Below, one piece after another: positions 25,909 through 36,393 of a stretch of DNA of 39,521 nucleotides. The stretch's first letter is position 1; each line of letters starts with the position of its first letter. The position numbers and the translations under genes were made by a program. Source of the DNA: Solimonas sp964507195 (GTDB lineage: Bacteria; Pseudomonadota; Gammaproteobacteria; Nevskiales; Nevskiaceae); the NCBI GenBank assembly GCA_964507195.1, contig CAZDPA010000016.1, forward strand, positions 1 to 39,521, written 5' to 3'. The notes under the pieces are model-generated. The model saw only the letters and a list, made by a program, of their open reading frames with translations, did no database searches and was not told the origin of the DNA.

Positions 25909-27832
25909 GCGCGGTCGCCGCCACGCCGCTGATCAGTCTGCGCGGGATCAGCAAGGTCTACGCCAGCGGCGAGACCGAGGTGCGCGCGCTGGACAAGGTC
26001 AGTCTCGACATTCACACCGGCGAGTTTGTCGCCGTCATGGGTGCGTCGGGGTCCGGCAAGTCGACGCTGATGAACATCCTCGGCTGTCTCGACGTCGCCA
26101 GCCACGGCGAGTACCGCGTGCGCGGCATCGATGTATCGACCTTGCCGCCGGACGATCTGGCGGCGCTGCGGCGCGACACCTTCGGCTTCGTGTTCCAGCG
26201 CTACAACCTGCTCGCATCGATCAGTGCCGCCGAGAATGTCGAGCTGCCGGCGATCTACGCCGGCCGCAGCAAGCACGACCGTGCGGTCCGTGCGCAAGCC
26301 CTGCTGACCCAGCTGGGTCTCGGTGAGCGTTCGGCGCACCGGCCGAACCAGCTCTCGGGGGGTCAGCAGCAGCGCGTGTCGATCGCGCGTGCGCTGATGA
26401 ATGGCGCCGAGGTCGTGCTCGCCGACGAGCCAACCGGCGCACTCGACAGTCGCAGCGGTGCCGAGGTGCTCGCGCTGCTCAGGGAGCTGCATGCGCAGGG
26501 GCGCACCATCATCCTGATCACGCATGATGCTTCGGTGGCGGCGCATGCGCAGCGCACGATCCAGTTCAGCGATGGGCGTCTGATTTCAGACAGCGGCGTG
26601 CCCGATCAACTGCCGAAGGCGATGGAACATTCCAACGGCGGAGCGCGCCATCCGCACTGGCTGCCGGATCTCAGCGAGGCGGTGAAGATGGCACTGCGCT
26701 CGCTGCGCGCAAACCTGTTCCGCAGCGCGCTGACCCTGCTCGGCGTGGTGATCGGCGTCGCCGCGGTCGTGACCATGCTGGCGATCGGCAATGGCAGCAA
26801 GCAGGACATCCTCAGGCAGATCGAGGCGATGGGCAGCAACCTGCTGCTCGTGCGTCCGGGCGTGCCGGGGCAGCGCGCCTCCGGCGATCTCGCAACCCTG
26901 GTGCCGGAAGATGCGATCGCCGTCGCAGAACTGCCGAATGTCCTCTACGTTTCGCCGCAGCGCCGCACCAGCGTGACCTTGCGCAACGGCAGTATCGACT
27001 ATCGCAGCAATGCCACCGGGGTCTGGCCCGCGTACCAGCAGACCCAGGACTGGCAGATGCAGAGCGGCAGCTTCATCAACCAGGACGACGTTGATCGCTA
27101 CATGGCGGTGACGGTGCTCGGCAAGACCGTGGCCGATACCTTGTTCCCCGACGGCAGCGATCCGGTCGGCCAGTATCTGCTGATCGGCAATGTGCCGTTC
27201 GAGATCATCGGCGTCCTCGCGCCCAAGGGCGCGAACGCCTTCGGCTCGGACATGGACGATGTCGCGCTGGTGCCGCTGTCGACCGGTTTCGTGCGCCTGT
27301 TCGGCAAACGGTTCCTCGATTCACTGAACGTTAAGATCGAGTCGGCCGCCGATTCCGATGCGACGCAGGCGGCGATCGAGGCGCTGCTGCTGCAGCGTCA
27401 CGGCGTCGAGGACGTACGCGTCCGCAGTACCACGGCGCTGATGGAAACCGTCGAGACCACGCAGAACACGCTGACCCTGATGCTCGGCGCGGTTGCTGCG
27501 ATCTCGCTGCTGGTCGGCGGCATCGGCGTGATGAACATCATGCTGGTCAATGTCACCGAGCGCACGCGCGAGATCGGCCTGCGCATGGCGACCGGTGCAC
27601 GGCGCAGCAACATCCTGCTGCAGTTCAATACCGAGGCGCTGGTTGTCTGCGGCATCGGCGGGGTTTCGTCGCCGGCTTCGTCGTCGAAGCCTTCGGCAGC
27701 ACCGTGGCATTCACTGCCGGACCGCCGATCCTCGCGTTCAGTTCGGCCTTCGGTACCGGCCTGCTGTTCGGCTATCTGCCGGCACGCAAGGCCGCCTACA
27801 TGGACCCGGTCGTTGCGCTGGCCTCGGAATGA
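25905..27832 (+). CDS. macB: MacB-type ABC transporter, frameshifted near its C-terminus
   Basis: Fused ABC ATPase and FtsX-like permease. Walker A GASGSGKS is at 46-53, with the LSGGQQQR signature and Walker B VVLADEPTGALD after it. The first membrane helix follows NLFRSALTLLGVV, then a periplasmic domain and the GAVAAISLLVGGIGVMNIML helix. The frame then breaks at about 27655-27665, just after VVCGIGG. In the frame reached by adding one base, the expected ending appears (GLLFGYLPARKAAYMDPVVA, stop at 27832). Left unshifted, the frame runs on to 27983 as nonsense. The repaired stop forms an ATGA overlap with the next gene. A single missing G in the GGGG run at 27660-27663 would repair the frame, but the tail would still be about five residues shorter than E. 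coli MacB. Either an assembly error or a real mutation is possible. Confidence 0.88.
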
Positions 27833-29232
27833 ATGCAATGAGAATGCCTGGTCAGACTTTCGTTTCGCGACACCTGCTGCTGGGTTTCAGCGCCGTTGCA
27901 TTGAGTGCCTGCAGCTTGACGCCTGCGATGCCGCAGGCGGATGTGGTGGTACCGACGCAGTGGTCAAAAATGGCAGCGGATGACGCGGGCGCGGTCGCGC
28001 CGGAGTGGTGGCGCGCCTATCGCAGTCCGGCGCTGGATCAACTGATCGGCGAGGCAATGGCCGCCAATCACGATCTGGCCGCCGCGGTCGCTCGGATCGA
28101 GCAGGCGCGTGCCTCGGCGCACTCTGCGCGCGCCGCGCTGTTGCCGACGGTGGGTGCTGCGGCATCGGCAAGTCGCGACCGCCGCAGTGAGGGTGGCACC
28201 CGCAGTTACAGCGAAGACGCCCAGGCCAGCGTATCGATCAGCTATGAGCTGGATCTGTTCGGCGGCAACCGGGCCGCTGCGGATGCGTCTGCGGCGCGGC
28301 TGGCCTCGGCACAGTCCAGTCGCGATGAAGTGCTGCTGATCCTGCAGGCCGATGTCGCCAACGCCTGGTTCCAGTGGCTGGCCTTCAACGAACGCCTGGC
28401 CATCGGTCGCGAGAACCTGCGCGCCGCCGAGGAACTGCTGCGTCTCGTGACGGTGCGTTTCGACAATGGCGCCGTCAGCGCGCTCGACGTCGCGCAGCAG
28501 CGCACGACCCTGCTGAACATCCGTGCGCAGCTGCCGCTGCTCGAGCAGAGCGTTGTCGAAACCCGCAATGCGCTGGCCGTGCTGCTCGGCCGCGCACCGC
28601 AGGGCTTCATTGCGCCAGACGGCGAGCTCGCGGCACTGACGCTGCCGCAGATCAATCCGGGTCAACCCGCAGAGCTGCTGTTGCGGCGGCCCGACATACG
28701 CGGCGTAGAGGCCGATCTGATCGCCGCAAACGGCGACATCGGCGCGGCGCGCGCGGCCTTGCTGCCGTCGCTGGACATCTCGGCATCGAGCGCCGCACTC
28801 GGCCTGCTCGATGGCGGAACGACGACGCTCAGCGGTATTGCTGCGTCGCTGGCGCAGACCCTGTTCGCCGGGGGGCGCCTGCGCAGCCAGCTTGCCGCCA
28901 CGGAGGCGGTACGCACCGAGCTGGTCGAGCGCTACGCGCAGACCGTACTGGTGAGCCTGCAGGAAGTCGAGGACAGCCTGTCTGCGGTGGGTACCGGCGA
29001 GCAGCGTGAGGTGCTGCTGGCACAGACAGCCGAGCAGGCGCGCGAAGCTTACCGCCTCGCTTCGGTACGTTACGACTCCGGTGCCCAGGACCTGCTGACG
29101 GTGCTCGACAGCCTGCGTTCCCGTCTGTCGGCAGACGACAGCCTGGTCCAGGCACGCCTGGCGCGGTACGTGACCAGCACCACCTTGGTCAAGGCCCTCG
29201 GCGGTGGCTGGGCGTCCCCTGCCGCGCCGTGA
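27829..29232 (+). CDS. TolC-like outer-membrane efflux lipoprotein (NodT family)
   Basis: Outer-membrane channel component of 467 residues. The lipobox LSAC has its cysteine at C28, and PEWWRAYRSPALDQLI follows, typical of NodT-type RND/ABC outer-membrane factors. Two halves each repeat the coiled-coil hairpin: ALDVAQQRTTLLNIRAQLP in the first and ASVRYDSGAQDLLTVLDSLR in the second. LLRRPDIRGVEADLIAANGDIGAARAALLPSL lies between them, split here only by description, and is a family hallmark. Chosen start 27829 overlaps the repaired macB stop (ATGA); downstream ATGs at 27838 and 27844 are possible. It completes the macA-macB export operon. The specific substrate is unknown. Confidence 0.9.
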   Translation: MNAMRMPGQTFVSRHLLLGFSAVALSACSLTPAMPQADVVVPTQWSKMAADDAGAVAPEWWRAYRSPALDQLIGEAMAANHDLAAAVARIEQARASAHSARAALLPTVGAAASASRDRRSEGGTRSYSEDAQASVSISYELDLFGGNRAAADASAARLASAQSSRDEVLLILQADVANAWFQWLAFNERLAIGRENLRAAEELLRLVTVRFDNGAVSALDVAQQRTTLLNIRAQLPLLEQSVVETRNALAVLLGRAPQGFIAPDGELAALTLPQINPGQPAELLLRRPDIRGVEADLIAANGDIGAARAALLPSLDISASSAALGLLDGGTTTLSGIAASLAQTLFAGGRLRSQLAATEAVRTELVERYAQTVLVSLQEVEDSLSAVGTGEQREVLLAQTAEQAREAYRLASVRYDSGAQDLLTVLDSLRSRLSADDSLVQARLARYVTSTTLVKALGGGWASPAAP

Positions 29233-29282
29233 TTTGGGTATCCTTCGCCGCTGTTTTCTCCGCGCGCGACCTTTGATCCCCG

Positions 29283-30656
<1,374 letters not shown>

Positions 30657-30678
30657 TACCCACAGCGGGCGGCGTCTG

Positions 30679-30707
30679 TTGCTAAAGAGAACCGTTCTCA
30701 TTAGACT
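30679..30707 (+). promoter_or_regulatory. Sigma-70 promoter with an overlapping Fur box ahead of the siderophore receptor
   Basis: TTGCTA at 30679-30684 and TAGACT at 30702-30707 are 17 bases apart, each matching 4 of 6 consensus positions. The spacer is filled by TAAAGAGAACCGTTCTCATTA (split: TAA A GAGAAC C GTTCTC A TTA) at 30683-30703, a palindrome with 9 of 10 pairs that closely resembles classical Fur operators. The layout predicts iron-dependent repression. Confidence 0.8.
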
Positions 30708-30763
30708 GCGCCGCCAGCTTCGCTTCACGGTCAGCCAGCACCCCCTTCCTTCCGGAGTGTGCC

Positions 30764-33019
30764 GTGCTGGTTTTCCCGCTTGCTGGCGACGACTGTCTAG
30801 CAGTCCGCCGTTCGATCTCGCGCCAATCCTTTCCGCTATCCATCTTCGCGGCGGGCAGCCTGCTGCTTGCCAGTGCCGGCGCATCTGCTCAGGGCAGCGC
30901 GACCGCTGTCGATGACGAGGCAGCGGCGGTGCTGGCCGAAGCGGCGGCGACGCCACGCAGCGGCAGGCGCGAAACGGTGCAGCTGGAGACGATCGAGGTG
31001 TCGGGCGAGAAGCTCGGCGACAGCTATGGCGCCAGCCGCGCGACGACGGCCGGCAAGATTCCGCTGGATGTCAACAAGACGCCGCAGGCGATCATCGTCG
31101 TGCCGCGCGAACTGATCGACGATTTCCAGCCGGTCTTCCTCGACGACGCTCTGCGCTCGGTCAGCGGTATCAACCAGACCAATACCTTCGGCAACACTGC
31201 TGACGGCATCACGATCCGTGGTTTCCAGCCGAATGCCTACTTCCGCAACGGCGTGCGCACCCTGTCGTCGCGCAACCTGACGCCGTCGACCGACTACATC
31301 GAAGTGCTCAAGGGGCCTTCGTCGCTGCTGTACGGCAACGTCGAGCCCGGCGGTCTTGTGAACGTCGTCAGCAAGCGGCCGTTGTTCGACGACGACTTCA
31401 CGCGCATCCAGTACCAGCTCTCCAACCGCGGCGGCAATCGCTGGTCGCTGGATGTCGGTGCACCCCTCGCGCAGTCGGTGGCCGGCGGCACTCTGGCCTA
31501 CCGACTGATTGTCGATCGCGACGGCTCCGACTACTGGCGCAACTTCGGCAAGTACGACAACACGTTCATCTCGCCGATCGTCTCGTATCAGAACGAGCGC
31601 CTGCGTGTGACGGCGGCCTATGAATTTACCGACAACAATGGCCCGTTCGACCGCGGCACGGTCGTCGTTGGCGACCGCATTGCCGATATTCCGCAGACGC
31701 GCCGCATGGGCGAGGCGTTCGAGAAACTCGACGAGCAGATCAACCTCGGCGAACTGGACGTCGAGTACGACCTGTTCCCGACGACCACGCTGCGTCTGCG
31801 CGCTGCCTATCAGGACGGCGAGAGCAACGACCTGCAGGCGCGGCCGCGCCGGGTGACCGAAGATTCCGAAGGCAATGCCGTGCTCGTCCGGCGGGTCGAC
31901 GGCACCTATGGTCGCTATGCAGAGACGCGCTATGTATCCGCCAGCGTGCTGCAGCGCCTGGAGACCGGACCGCTGGCGCACCAGGTCCTGTTCGGAGTGG
32001 ACCAGGAAAGCAGCAAGGGCGGTCGCGACGGCTTCGTGCAGGGCGAAGACGAGAGCGTCGACGAGGCGCTCGACATCTTCAATCCGGTCTACGGCACGCT
32101 TGATCCCCGCGAGGTGGTCGACATCGAGAACGGCCGTTTCGATGACGAGGGCGACACGATCGGCCTGTATCTGCAGGATGTCGTCTCGATCGGCGATGCC
32201 TGGACCGTGCTGCTGGGCGGCCGTTTCGAAAGCTACGACAGCCGCTCGGTCACCGAGGATGTGCCTGGCGCGACGGTCAGCGACGACAGCACCTTCCTGC
32301 CGCGCGGCGGCGTCGTGTTCCGCGCGCTGCCGTGGGCATCGCTGTACGTCAGTTACTCAGAGAGCTTCCAGCCGAATCTGTTCGATCCGACCAACTTCGC
32401 ACCGGGATCGCCGACCCGTTTCGATCCCGAGCAGGGCGTCAGCAAGGAAGCCGGCATCAAGTTCCAGTTCAGCCGATTCAACATGACCGCTGCGGTCTAC
32501 GACATCGCCAAGGACAACGTGCTGCAGGTCGAGGATTTCGTGCCGCGCCTGCTCGATGGCGCGGAGTCGCGCGGCTTCGAGATCGATGCGGCCGGTGAGC
32601 TGACGCCGTCGCTGAGCCTGATGCTGGCCTATGCCTACGCCGATACCGATGACGGCGAGGGCCGGATGATCAGGAATGTGCCGCAGCACACCGTCGGCCT
32701 GACGACAGCCTATCGCTGGCTCGGCGGGGCCCTGAAGGGCGCATCGACCGGCCTGACCGGCCAGTACGTCGGCAAGCGCGACGGCGGCTCGAATCCGTCG
32801 GCGTCGCCGGGAGGCCCGGAGTATTTCACGATGCCGCAGTACATGGTCGTCGACGTGTTCGCCGCCTATGAGCTGCCGACCCAGCTCGCGCCGCTGCGTT
32901 TCCAGCTCAACCTGAAGAACGCGCTGGACGAGAACTACTTCGCGTCGAGCGGCGGCAGCCTGCGCATCAACCCGGGGCAGAGCCGCACGCTGTACGCGAC
33001 GGTCTCGGCACGCTTCTGA
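30764..33019 (+). CDS. TonB-dependent siderophore receptor
   Basis: Outer-membrane receptor of 751 residues for ferric siderophore uptake. A long N-region precedes a signal helix at about 25-40 (cleavage near ASA|Q at 42). The TonB box is LETIEVSG at about 74-81. The plug follows: DVNKTPQAIIVVPREL, then ADGITIRGF and VLKGPSSLLYGNVEPGG, which is diagnostic. The barrel ends in ATVSARF with the terminal Phe expected for BAM insertion. GTG start at 30764 with GGAG six bases upstream. The Fur-box promoter lies just ahead, and a PepSY reductase-like gene follows 34 bases on. The specific siderophore is unknown; no siderophore synthesis genes are in the window. Confidence 0.95.
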   Translation: MLVFPLAGDDCLAVRRSISRQSFPLSIFAAGSLLLASAGASAQGSATAVDDEAAAVLAEAAATPRSGRRETVQLETIEVSGEKLGDSYGASRATTAGKIPLDVNKTPQAIIVVPRELIDDFQPVFLDDALRSVSGINQTNTFGNTADGITIRGFQPNAYFRNGVRTLSSRNLTPSTDYIEVLKGPSSLLYGNVEPGGLVNVVSKRPLFDDDFTRIQYQLSNRGGNRWSLDVGAPLAQSVAGGTLAYRLIVDRDGSDYWRNFGKYDNTFISPIVSYQNERLRVTAAYEFTDNNGPFDRGTVVVGDRIADIPQTRRMGEAFEKLDEQINLGELDVEYDLFPTTTLRLRAAYQDGESNDLQARPRRVTEDSEGNAVLVRRVDGTYGRYAETRYVSASVLQRLETGPLAHQVLFGVDQESSKGGRDGFVQGEDESVDEALDIFNPVYGTLDPREVVDIENGRFDDEGDTIGLYLQDVVSIGDAWTVLLGGRFESYDSRSVTEDVPGATVSDDSTFLPRGGVVFRALPWASLYVSYSESFQPNLFDPTNFAPGSPTRFDPEQGVSKEAGIKFQFSRFNMTAAVYDIAKDNVLQVEDFVPRLLDGAESRGFEIDAAGELTPSLSLMLAYAYADTDDGEGRMIRNVPQHTVGLTTAYRWLGGALKGASTGLTGQYVGKRDGGSNPSASPGGPEYFTMPQYMVVDVFAAYELPTQLAPLRFQLNLKNALDENYFASSGGSLRINPGQSRTLYATVSARF

Positions 33020-33053
33020 GCTCGCGCATCCGATCGAGCGGCAATCGCCAGCC

Positions 33054-34139
33054 ATGAGCCAGCGCAACACCAAGCTGCTGTACAGCATTCACGCATGGAC
33101 CGGAATCGTCACTGGCGTGCTGCTGTTCGTCGTGTGTTTTTCCGGCGCGATTGTCGTGTTCAAGCATGAGATAGACCTGTGGGCCAATCCGATTGCGCGC
33201 GCGGCACCGGGCGTTGACGCACCGGTCGGTTTCGACACGGTACTGAGTGGCGTTGGCCAGTACGATCCGCAACTGAAAGTCGGTTCCATCGCGGTGCCGA
33301 CTGCGCAGATGCCGGCCTACGCGATCACCGCGGAAGATGTCGCAGGCAAGCGGATCAAGCTGCTTGCGCGCGCGGATACCGGCGCCGTCCTCGGGCCGGT
33401 CGACAGCGAACTCGGGCAGTTCATCCGCAGCCTGCATGTGTTCCTGTTCTTTGGTCCGCGCTGGATCGTCGGCTTTCTGGGTGTCGTGATGCTGGTGCTG
33501 ATCGTGACCGGCATCCTGATCCACCAGAAGATCGTCAAGGATCTGTTCTCCCAGCGCTGGCGCGGCAGCGTGCGCCTGATGCTGTCCGACGCGCACAAGG
33601 TCATCGGCATCTGGACCTTGCTGTTTCACATCCTGATCGCATTCACCGGTGCCTGGCTGGGTTTGCTGCCGGTCTTCGCCGGAGCGGTGAAGCACTTGAG
33701 TAGTCCGCCCGGAAGCTCAAGCAAGAAGCTAGTTGCTGGTGAACAGACTCCGGTTCCCGCCGTGATGCAGTCCGTCGACGCGCTCTATCACAAGGCGAAG
33801 ATGGATCTGCCCGACGTGTCGATCGCGCGCGTGCAACTCAGGCGTCTGGGCGAAGCGCGTGCCGAAGCCGGCTTCAGCGGACCGGCACGCGATCTGCTCG
33901 GCGCCTACGGTAGCGTGCAGTACAGCCTGGAAAGTGGCGAGCTGATCAAGCGCGACCGGCCGTCCGACATGAAACCGCTGGCACGCTTCACCGGCCTGAT
34001 GGAGCCCCTGCACTTCGGAGACTTCGGCGGCCTCGCGCTCAAATGGCTGTACTTCATCCTCGGCCTGATGCCGGCGCTGCTGTCGATCACCGGCACCTGG
34101 CTGTGGCTCGATCGCCAGCGCAACGGCGGTGAAGCTTGA
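33054..34139 (+). CDS. PepSY-associated membrane protein (PiuB-like)
   Basis: Inner-membrane protein of 361 residues. Membrane helices lie at about 16-36, 135-160, 190-212 and 335-355, with histidines placed in or next to them (H13 and H38; also LHVFLFF, DAHKVIGIW and LLFHILIAF). This matches the PepSY-TM family, which commonly accompanies siderophore receptors and is thought to act in reduction or release of iron at the inner membrane. The start is ATG at 33054. The stop overlaps the TTG start of the next gene (TTGA). The linker at 215-235 (SSPPGSSSKK) is short and flexible. Function in iron uptake is inferred from family and context. Confidence 0.88.
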   Translation: MSQRNTKLLYSIHAWTGIVTGVLLFVVCFSGAIVVFKHEIDLWANPIARAAPGVDAPVGFDTVLSGVGQYDPQLKVGSIAVPTAQMPAYAITAEDVAGKRIKLLARADTGAVLGPVDSELGQFIRSLHVFLFFGPRWIVGFLGVVMLVLIVTGILIHQKIVKDLFSQRWRGSVRLMLSDAHKVIGIWTLLFHILIAFTGAWLGLLPVFAGAVKHLSSPPGSSSKKLVAGEQTPVPAVMQSVDALYHKAKMDLPDVSIARVQLRRLGEARAEAGFSGPARDLLGAYGSVQYSLESGELIKRDRPSDMKPLARFTGLMEPLHFGDFGGLALKWLYFILGLMPALLSITGTWLWLDRQRNGGEA

Positions 34140-34861
34140 CCCGTCTGGAGCGTGCGTTCGTCGGCTTGTATGGCGGAGCGTGGCTGGCGCTGCTGGGTGT
34201 GGCGGCGATCTGCCTGTGGCAGGGGCGGGCGTGGCCGCTGCTGGAGGGCAGTGGTGGCTACGGTGCCCGCACCTATCTGATCCTGTGGTTGGTGCTTGGA
34301 GTGCCGCTGGCGTTCCTGCCGCGCGCTGATCTGGCCTGGCGCGTGATCATGGCCGCCACATCGCTTGCGCTCATCGTGAACGCGGTGCTGGGCTGGTGGC
34401 GGCATCCGGCTTCGGCAGCCGCCATGGTGATCGCCATGGTCGGATTTGCGCTGTTGATGGCGGTGTTGCTGCCCTTGCTCGATGCAGCGCGTGTCCGCAA
34501 GCGTCGACCCCGGCGAGCGACGAAGAAACAGCTTGCCGGAGTGTCGCGGCCTCAGTTGGTGGTCGGCTGGGTCGCATGGACCGTCGCGGTCTGTGTCAGC
34601 TTCGGCATGGCGTTCCAGGGACCCGGCGAACTGCGCGGCGCCGCACAAGGCATGTGGCTGCTGGTGCTGTTCGTTGCCTTGCCGGCCGTCGTTGCCGGGG
34701 CGTGGAGCTGGCGGGCTGCGGCGACTGGCCTCGTGGCTGCAGTGGTCGCCAGCGGATTCTTCCATGCACCGGTTGCCGGCCTGAGCATACCGCCGCTGGC
34801 GCTGCTGATTGGCGCCGCAGGATTCGTCCTGCTCCGGCCCAAGCCGGTTGCGCTGCCATGA
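34136..34861 (+). CDS. Hypothetical integral membrane protein in the siderophore-uptake operon
   Basis: Protein of 241 residues with about six or seven hydrophobic helices, including 10-28, 47-60, 67-85, 94-115, 141-160 and 170-235. A very basic loop lies in the middle (VRKRRPRRATKKQ at about 119-131), probably cytoplasmic. No known domain is evident to me. The start is an inferred TTG at 34136 that overlaps the PepSY stop, and its own stop overlaps the next ATG, so it sits in a tightly coupled four-gene operon. In Pseudomonas, comparable operons hold small DUF3649 or DUF3325 membrane proteins at this position; this one is about twice that length. Role in iron release or reduction is inference. 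Confidence 0.75.
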   Translation: MTRLERAFVGLYGGAWLALLGVAAICLWQGRAWPLLEGSGGYGARTYLILWLVLGVPLAFLPRADLAWRVIMAATSLALIVNAVLGWWRHPASAAAMVIAMVGFALLMAVLLPLLDAARVRKRRPRRATKKQLAGVSRPQLVVGWVAWTVAVCVSFGMAFQGPGELRGAAQGMWLLVLFVALPAVVAGAWSWRAAATGLVAAVVASGFFHAPVAGLSIPPLALLIGAAGFVLLRPKPVALP

Positions 34862-35193
34862 GCACAGGTTTGCTGAGCTGGGCGTGCGTGCTGAACGCGC
34901 CGCTGTGGTGCCTGCTGCTGCATCGCGCGCACACCGGAAAATGGCAGCGCCCGTCGCTGTGGGGGTGCGCCCTCGCCGGGTTGGCGGCATGGATGCTGTT
35001 GATCGGATGGGCGGCGTCGAGTATCGCCCTGGCGCTGATCCTGCCGTTGGCCGCGCTGTGTCAGGTCGGTGTGGTTTATGTGCTCTGCGCGAGCGCCTGG
35101 CCCGCAGCATCGAAAAGCGCAGTCACCGTTTCGAGCGGGCTGGCGCTGTTGTGTCTGACAGCCGCATTGATCCAGTTCACGGATTCGCACTGA
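34858..35193 (+). CDS. Small hypothetical membrane protein (possibly DUF3325-like)
   Basis: Protein of 111 residues that is hydrophobic throughout, with helices near 5-22, 35-55, 57-75 and 85-105. The ATG at 34858 overlaps the previous stop (ATGA). Its size, the LHRAHTGKWQRP loop and its place at the end of a TonB receptor-PepSY operon resemble DUF3325 proteins, but the match is by eye and weak. It is the last gene of the operon; a poor hairpin with no T-tract follows at 35232. Function unknown. Confidence 0.7.
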   Translation: MSTGLLSWACVLNAPLWCLLLHRAHTGKWQRPSLWGCALAGLAAWMLLIGWAASSIALALILPLAALCQVGVVYVLCASAWPAASKSAVTVSSGLALLCLTAALIQFTDSH

Positions 35194-35231
35194 CGACGGA
35201 ATCATCCGCCGACGACGGTCTCCGGGCTGTG

Positions 35232-35261
35232 CTGTATTGGGGCATTCCCGCCCCTGAACAG
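35232..35261 (+). other. Imperfect hairpin after the iron-uptake operon
   Basis: An outer CTGT/ACAG stem and an inner GGGGC/GCCCC stem (loop ATTCCC) lie 38 bases after the last operon gene. There is no T-tract, so it is at best a weak or rho-assisted end, or a 3' stabiliser. Confidence 0.3.
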
Positions 35262-35401
35262 TGATCGATTTCCCAATCCGGCTCCGGTGCTCACCTCTAT
35301 GGTGCTAAATCAGCCAGTAGCTCGGCTAGACTGCACTGCAGTGGTGCATGACGGTATCGCGCCACTGAACCCACTAATAAAAACGTGAAGGAGCTGAAAG
35401 G

Positions 35402-36139
35402 ATGAAGAAGACTGTATTCGCGCTGGCGCTGATGGCCGTTGCCGGTAGCGCCCATGCACAGAACTATCAGATGGAAGGGGAAGTCGGCTATACCGATATC
35501 GAAAGCGATTCCATTCTGGATGCGAGTTTCACCTATCACTTCGCTCCCGTTTCCACCGCGGGTCATCCCCTGGCCGAGGCCGCCTTCCTGACCAATTCCA
35601 GCAACATGTCGATCGGCTACGCGACCTTCGATGATGCCGATGTCGACACGATCGGCGTGCAGGGCGAGTTCTACTTCAATCAGCTGTACCTGCGCGGCAG
35701 CTACAGCTCGACGGATTTTTCCGGTACGGATTCCGACACCATCGGCGCGCGCATCGGTTACGTGCTGTCGCCAGGTCTGCGTATTGCAGCCGGCGTTGAT
35801 CGCGTTGATGTCGATGCCCCTGGTGCCGAAGAGAGCAATGACATCGTGATCGAAGGCAAGTATGTCACCAAGCTCGCCGGTGACACGGCGGTCAACCTCG
35901 AGGCGTCGCTGACCATGCTCGATCAGGCCGACGATGAAGTCATTGATGTCAGCGGTGACTACTACTTCAACCGCATGTTCAGCGTTGGCGCAGAAGCTTC
36001 GTTCGCAGACGACGACGATAACTTTGGCGTCAATGCGCGCTACTTCTTCACGCCGACCATCAGTGGTCAGGTGCAGTACGTGACGGTCAACGACGGCGAT
36101 GACGACAGCATCCGTGTCTCGGCTGCGCTGCGCTTCTGA
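35402..36139 (+). CDS. Putative outer-membrane porin
   Basis: Exported beta-barrel protein of 245 residues. A clean Sec signal (MKKTVFALALMAVAGSAHA, cleavage after residue 19) is followed by alternating, Tyr/Gly-rich strands with many aspartates in the turns. It ends in VSAALRF, with the terminal Phe of outer-membrane proteins. It resembles the small putative porin family of gammaproteobacteria. The acidic loops could favour cations, but no pore function is shown. A GAAGGAG site lies upstream at about 35388. The 208-base leader contains a CACTGCAGTG palindrome at 35334-35343 and no promoter I can define. A strong terminator follows. Confidence 0.85.
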   Translation: MKKTVFALALMAVAGSAHAQNYQMEGEVGYTDIESDSILDASFTYHFAPVSTAGHPLAEAAFLTNSSNMSIGYATFDDADVDTIGVQGEFYFNQLYLRGSYSSTDFSGTDSDTIGARIGYVLSPGLRIAAGVDRVDVDAPGAEESNDIVIEGKYVTKLAGDTAVNLEASLTMLDQADDEVIDVSGDYYFNRMFSVGAEASFADDDDNFGVNARYFFTPTISGQVQYVTVNDGDDDSIRVSAALRF

Positions 36140-36157
36140 ACCCAGGTTGTTTGCACG

Positions 36158-36184
36158 AAAAGGGCGGGATTTTCCCGCCCTTTT
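36158..36184. terminator. Bidirectional rho-independent terminator
   Basis: Perfect 12-bp stem AAAAGGGCGGGA / TCCCGCCCTTTT with a TTT loop. T-tracts arise on both strands, between the convergent porin gene and the DUF4169 gene whose stop codon directly follows. Confidence 0.93.
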
Positions 36185-36382
36185 CTATTGTTCCTGCGAT
36201 CCGTCGGCAGGATCCCGTTTGAGCTGATCCAGCCGGTGCCGCGCCTGTTCCGTCTCAAGCGCATCCTGTTCCTTTTGCGCCTTGGTGCGACCGAAGCGCG
36301 CACGATTTTCCGCAGCCTGTTGCGCCTCGTCCTCGCGGGCTTTGCGCTTGCGGAACTGGCGGAGGTTGATGACCTTGCTCAC
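36185..36382 (-). CDS. DUF4169 family small protein
   Basis: Highly charged protein of 65 residues, complete at normal family length. The N-terminal VINLRQFRKRKARED and the central AAENRARFGRTKAQKEQ are the DUF4169 signature. It is probably a long alpha helix, perhaps a coiled coil, with no known function. It is the last gene of a minus-strand series and starts 11 bases after the methyltransferase stop. The terminator at 36158-36184 directly follows its stop codon. Confidence 0.85.
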   Translation of the reverse strand: MSKVINLRQFRKRKAREDEAQQAAENRARFGRTKAQKEQDALETEQARHRLDQLKRDPADGSQEQ

Positions 36383-36393
36383 GATGGCCGACT

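Noticed and set aside
35299..35388. Open frame of 29 codons ahead of the porin gene
   Set aside because: No ribosome site and no motif; the length is expected by chance.
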